Below, piece after piece: positions 9,101-15,100 of a stretch of 15,951 nucleotides of DNA. The notes under the pieces were generated by a model. That model searched no databases, had not been told where the DNA came from, and saw only the letters and a program-made list of their open reading frames with translations. The translations under genes and the position numbers were made by a program. This stretch comes from CAYTSA01 sp964440345 (GTDB taxonomy: Bacteria > Desulfobacterota > Desulfovibrionia > Desulfovibrionales > Desulfovibrionaceae). The stretch covers positions 1 to 15,951 of the forward strand of contig CAYTSA010000091.1 in the NCBI GenBank assembly GCA_964440345.1, written 5' to 3'. The first letter of the stretch is position 1, and the number at the start of each line of letters is the position of its first letter.

Positions 9101-12100
9101 GACGATTCCCTGGCCCGGTCCAGCGAGGAGCGTTTCTGGGAATCTTTGGCAGTGAAAGGGCTGGGCGGTTACAACACCTGGGCTTCCTTTCGCTCCCAAC
9201 CTTTGGACTTTCTGTGCTTTTTCTCGTCCATTCAGTCCTTTTCCTTTTTCCCTGCGCGGGACAGCGCCGGGTATGCAGCCGGGGTCAGCCATGCGGACGC
9301 GCTAGCGCTTTCCCTGGCGGCGGAGCCGGCCGCGCCGTATCCTGTGGGCGTTGTCAACTGGGGCTATTGGCGGGTCTCGGTGCAGGGGTCAGAGTTGGAA
9401 GAACAGCTGGCCGGCCATTTCGGCTTTATTGACGACAGGGAGGGGTTCCGCTTTGTGGAGCAGTACACGCAGCAACTGCGGCAAACGGGCGGGCCGAGCC
9501 AGGCGCTGTACTTGAAGGCTGGCGACGCCGTGCGCAAGCTGATGCGCGTGGACGCCGAGACCTCCGCCACGCTGCTGCCAGCCGCGCCTGATGCTGGAAA
9601 CTGGAAAACACCTGAGCAGGCCGAGCCGCCGGCGCGGGTGTTGGGTGGAGAATTTGACGAATGGCTGGCTGCGTTGCTCTTTGCGCAGTTGCAGACCATG
9701 GGCGCGTTGCAGCTTGATGATCCTCCCATGGACGGCGAATCCTTGCGCCGCCGGGCCGGCGTTTTGGACGCCTACACACGCTGGTGGGATGAATGCTGCC
9801 TGAGCGTACTGGCAACGGCCGGGTATGTAGTGGTGCAAAATGGCGTCGTCACGCAGCTTGCTCGGCCGCAAGAGGACGCATGGGCCGGGTGGCGGGCCTA
9901 TGCCGCGCCGTACAGACGCGGCCCGGAAACCCGCGCGCAGGTAGAGACGGCCGAGCGCTGTCTGCGCCTGTTGCCGGACATCCTGCAGGGACGGGCCAAG
10001 GCCACGGACGCGCTGTTCCCAGGCTCTTCCCTGGCCGCCGTGGAAGAGCTGTACCGCAACGCCATATTCGACTCCTTTAACGCGGCCCTGGCTGCGAATT
10101 TGCAAGAATACGCCCATGCCCGCGCGGCCGTCGCGCCTGGAGCGCGGCTGCGCATTTTGGAGATCGGCGCGGGCGTTGGCGGGACAACAGCCGCGGTACT
10201 GCCCGTGCTGGACGAAATGGACGGCGCTGTGGATAGTTACTGCTACACGGATGTTTCCCGGGCCTTTCTGGACCATGGACGGGAACGCTTTGCTTCGGGC
10301 CGGGAGTATCTGGAGTTCCGGCTGTGCAACGTCGAAGAGCCGCTGACCAGGCAGGGATTTGTCCCTGGCGAATTCGACGTGGTCATAGCCGCCAACGTGC
10401 TGCACGCCACGCGCGACATCCGGCTGGCCCTGCGCAACGTCAAGGCGGCGCTGGCCGGAAACGGTTTGCTGCTGCTGAACGAAGTGACTGGCAAACAGCT
10501 GCTGGCCACGCTGACCCTAGGCCTCACCGACGGGTGGTGGCGCTTTGCGGACCCAGAGTTGCGCATCCCTGGCTCGCCCCTGCTGCGCCTGGAAAACTGG
10601 CAAACGGTGCTGGCGGAAGAAGGCTTTACGCGGGCCAGGTCCGCAACGCCGGAGGGAGAGGCCCTGGGCCAGCACGTCATAGCGGCGGTTAGCGACGGCT
10701 TGGCGCTGCAGCAGGCTGCCGATCCGCCGATAAAGCAGAAGCGCCGCCAGCCGGCGCCGTTCCAGGCTGCGCCCCCGGACTCGGGCGATGCACGCGCCGC
10801 GGTCATCAGCCTCATACGCGGCAGCCTGGCCCGGGCGCTCAAATCCTCGCCCAACGAGATAGACCCGGCCGCGCCATTTGCCGACTACGGGCTGGACTCC
10901 ATCCTTGGCGTCAGTTTTGTGGACTCTCTCAACGCAGTCCTGGACGCCGGCCTGACCACGCCGGTCATCTTCGACTACGTTACATCCGAGCAGCTGGCCG
11001 GCCATGTACTGGAAACCTGCGCGGACAAGGTGCAGGCCTGGCTGGGCGCAAACGAAACAGGCGCGCCCGTTTGCCCGCCGGCGGCGCCAAAGGCCGTTCC
11101 CTGCTGCCGCGTATCTCTGCCGCAGCCGCCATCCGGCCAGGCAGTGGCCGTCATTGGCCTGTCCGGCCAGTTCCCTGGCGCGTTAAACCCGGCAGAATTC
11201 TGGCGCAACCTTATGGAAGGCCGCGACGCCGTGGGCGAACTGCCGGCCTGGTATATGTCCGACCCGTCCGGCTACCGTTGGGGCGGCGTGCTGGAGGACC
11301 GGGACTGCTTCGATCCGCTGTTTTTCGCTATTTCCCCGCGCGAGGCGCTCTCCATGAGCCCGCACCAGCGTATTGTGCTGCAAGAAAGCTGGAATGCCCT
11401 GGAGGACGCGGGCTACAACCCCAAAGCCCTGGCCGGGTCAAACGTTGGCGTGTTCATCGGCGCGGAACCCGGGGGCTATTTTCACCATTCTTTTACCGGC
11501 GCGTCGGACGCTATCATCGCCTCCCGACTGTCCTATCACCTGAATTTTTCCGGTCCGGCCGTGGTGGTGAACACCGGTTGCTCCTCCGCCGCCGCCGCCG
11601 TGCACATGGCCCGCCAGTCCCTGCTGCTGGGGGAATGCTCTCTGGCGTTGGCTGGCGGCGTGTTTGCCATGCTGCACCAGGACGACCTGGGCCCGCTGGC
11701 GGACAGCGGCATGCTTTCGCCCACCGGACAGTGCCGTCCATTCGACGCCGCGGGCAACGGCACGGTGCTGTCCGAAGGCGCGGCGGTGCTGGCGCTCAAA
11801 CGGCTGGACCAGGCCATGGCGGACAAGGATCCTGTCTACGGCCTCATCACGGCCTCGGGCATGAACCAGGACGGGACCAGCAACGGCATTACTGCGCCCA
11901 ACGGCGCCGCCCAGGAGCGGCTCATCGCCCGGGTCTATCGTGATCATGGTATCGACCCCGGGCGAATCGCCTATGTGGAAAGCCACGGCACGGGCACAAA
12001 GCTGGGCGACCCGGTGGAGGCCAACGCGCTGATCCGGGCCTTTCGGCAGTTTACGGACAGGCAGGGCTACTGCGCCATAGGCTCGGCCAAGGCGCATATT

Positions 12101-15100
12101 GGCCACACCGCGGCCAGCTCCGGCGCGGTGGGGCTGGTGAAGCTGCTGCTCAGCCTGCGGCACGGTCGGCTGCCTGGGGTGCTCCATTTTGATCAGCTTA
12201 ACCCGTTGATAACTCTGGATGGTTCCCCATTCGTCATACACAGGGAAGCCGTGGAATGGCCCCGGCCCGAGTCCGGGCCGCGCATGGCGGCGCTGAACTC
12301 TTTTGGCCACAGCGGGACCAATGTGCATATTGTGGTGCAGGAATATCTGCAGGATGAGAAACAAACAGCGGCGGCGGGTCCGCTCATCTTCCCGCTGGCA
12401 GCCAGGGACGACGAACGGCTGGCGGTATATGCGCGGGAGCTGCTGGAATGTGTCCAGTCTTTGCGGCGCGAGGACCTGGACCTGCCGGGACTGGCCTGGA
12501 CCCTGCAAAGCGGCCGTGAACCAATGGCCAGCCGGGCGGCTTTTGTGGCCTCCAGCGCCGTGGAACTGGAGGAAAACCTGGAAGCCTTTCTTGCCGGTAA
12601 AGCCGGCTCCCAGCGCTGGGCAAGCGGCGCGGCCGGCCAGACGCAGCTCTGTGAAGCCGGGGACGAAGACGCAATTGTCGCCAAATGGGCGGCCGCCGGG
12701 GAGCTGCACAAGGTCGCAACTTTTTGGGCCGGGGGCTGGCCGGTGGAGTGGCGGCTGCTGTACGAGAGCGAACCCCCGGCGCGCATTCACGCGCCGGGCT
12801 ATCCCTTTGCCAAAGAACGCTACTGGGCTCCGAACGTAAAGGGAGGGCGCGACGCTGCGGCGCATCAGAAAGAGACGGCGCCGGAGCGGTGCGAGCTGCT
12901 CTTTTTCGAGGAAACGTGGGAAGAAACAGCGCCTGGTCCTGAAGCGGACGAGCCGCCGCACGGTCCGGTGGTTTGCTTTCTTGACGACGCTGCGCTGCGC
13001 GGGCGCGTGGCCGCCGGCTTGCGCGCAGCCAGTCCCGAGCTGCCTGTCTATTGGATAGGCGCGGATGACAACGCAGAGGCAGAGCTGCGCCGTGTGGCCG
13101 CCGCCCACGGCCGGGCGCAGGCGTTGCTCTACCTGCGGCCGCTGGAAGACCGGGCGCTGGTCCGCGATCATGCAGCCGTGGCGGCGGTGTTCCGGGCTGC
13201 GGCCTCGGCCGGGCTGGATGCGGACCGCTGCATTCTGGCCGGGGAATACGCCAACGTGACTGACCGCTGCTTCCTGGAGTCCTGGATAGGCTTTGAGCGC
13301 TCCTTGCGGCCGGCGCCGCCGGAAACGGCCGTAATCGTCATTGCGCAGGAAACCGGGGAAGCGGAGGCCTGGCCCGGCGTGCTGGCCAACGCTCTGCGTG
13401 CAGCAACTCCGCAGAGCATGCTGCGCCGCCAGGGCCGGGAGTATGCGCTGCGCATCAGGCCTGTGGAGCTGGGGGAGGGGCGGCTGAAGCTGGACGCGGG
13501 CGGGACGGTCTGCATCACCGGCGGTCTCGGCGGCCTGGGCTATCTGTTTGCCGGTCATCTAGCCCGGGAATACGGGGCGAACCTTATCCTTGCGGGCCGC
13601 TCAAAATTGGACGCGGATAAGCGTAAGCGCTTGGATCAGTTGAAAAGCTGCGGCGTCCGCGCCGTCTATCTGCAGGCCGACGTAAGCGATGCGCAAGCAC
13701 TGACCCGGGCGCTGGCCGGCCTGCAGGACGATTTCCCGCACATTCACGGCGTCATCCACGCTGCTGGGTTGCAGGGGAAGGGCCATATTTTCGACAAGCA
13801 TCTGAGCGACTTTGCCGCGGTGCTGGCGCCCAAGGTTGCCGGGACTCTGGCGCTGGACGTCGCCCTGGCCGCGGTCCCTTCCGGCGCGGCTGTGCAATGG
13901 GTCTGCTATTTTTCTTCCAGCGCGGCCATGTTGGGAGACCTGGGCTCCTGCGACTACGCCGTGGCCAGCCGGTTTCAGACGGCCTATGCGCGTCAGCGCC
14001 AGTCTGGCCCGGGACGCGCCTGTGTGATCAACTGGCCTTTGTGGCGGGACGGCGGCATGCACTTTGCCGACGAGGAGCAGACTGAATTTTACCTGAAGTC
14101 CAGCGGCCAGCGTATTCTGGAAGCCGAGGAAGGACTGCGAATTTTTGAGCGATTCCTTGCGCATGCCCGGCCGCAGCTGTTGCCCCTGGCCGGCCAGCCG
14201 GAAAGAATACGCCGTTTTCTGGGCCTGGACGAGCAAAGGAAAGACGATACCATTCAGACTCCTGCGCCCGCCGCGCCGGCAAAGCCGGACCGGCCGGAGC
14301 TGCGCGGCCTGTCCTGGGAGCAATGCGTGGCCTGGGACCTGAAGGAGATGGTCAGGCGCATCCTGATGGTGGGGCGCGAAAAGCTGGACGAGCAGACAAA
14401 CCTGGCCGACTTCGGCTTTGACTCCATCCACCTGGCGGAATTCGCCCGGGCGCTGTCGGACATGTATGGAGTGCGCATCGCGCCGTCCATATTCTTCGGC
14501 TACTCCAGCCTGGAGAAGCTGGGCCGTTACCTGCTGGAAACCCATGGCCCGGCCGTGCAGGCCTATTATAAGACTGAGAACCAGAAGCCCGTCCCGAAGC
14601 CCGCGGCCAAAGCAATTGTCAGCCCGCGCGCTCGGGCGCACTGTGCGCCGTCCGCAGAATGCTTGCCGCCGGACCGGGAGCCCATCGCTATTATAGGTCT
14701 CAGCGGCCGTTTCCCCGGCGCGCGCACTGTAGACGAGCTGTGGGATGTACTGGCCCAGGGACAAGACGTTGTGCAGGAATTCCCGCTGGACCGGCTGGCC
14801 GGCCAAGAAAAGCCTTATGGCTGGTTCGGGGCCGTGCCGGGCGTTCGGGAGTTCGACCCGCTCTTTTTCGATATTTCGCCCAAGGAGGCGGAGACCCTGG
14901 ACCCGCGGCAGCGGCTGCTGCTGCAGGAGGCCTGGAACGCGCTGGAGGACGCAAGCTTTGGCCCGCGGCAGCTGGCTGGCCACGTCATGGGCATGTTTGT
15001 GGGCGTGGAGGACGGCGACTATCAGTTTCTGGTCCAGGACGGGCCGGTTACATCCAACCACAACGGCATACTGGCCTCGCGGCTGGCGTATTTTCTGGAT

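Noticed and set aside
11071..11943. Open frame on the + strand in another phase (290 codons)
   Set aside because: Overlaps KS3 completely; the translation is Arg/Gly/Ala-rich low-complexity text, whereas the main frame shows all KS motifs.
12305..12316. GHSG motif, which could suggest an acyltransferase or hydrolase nucleophile elbow
   Set aside because: It is part of the C-terminal KS3 motif (NSFGHSGTNVHIV, the counterpart of SFGAGGANAH). No AT fold or other AT motif surrounds it.
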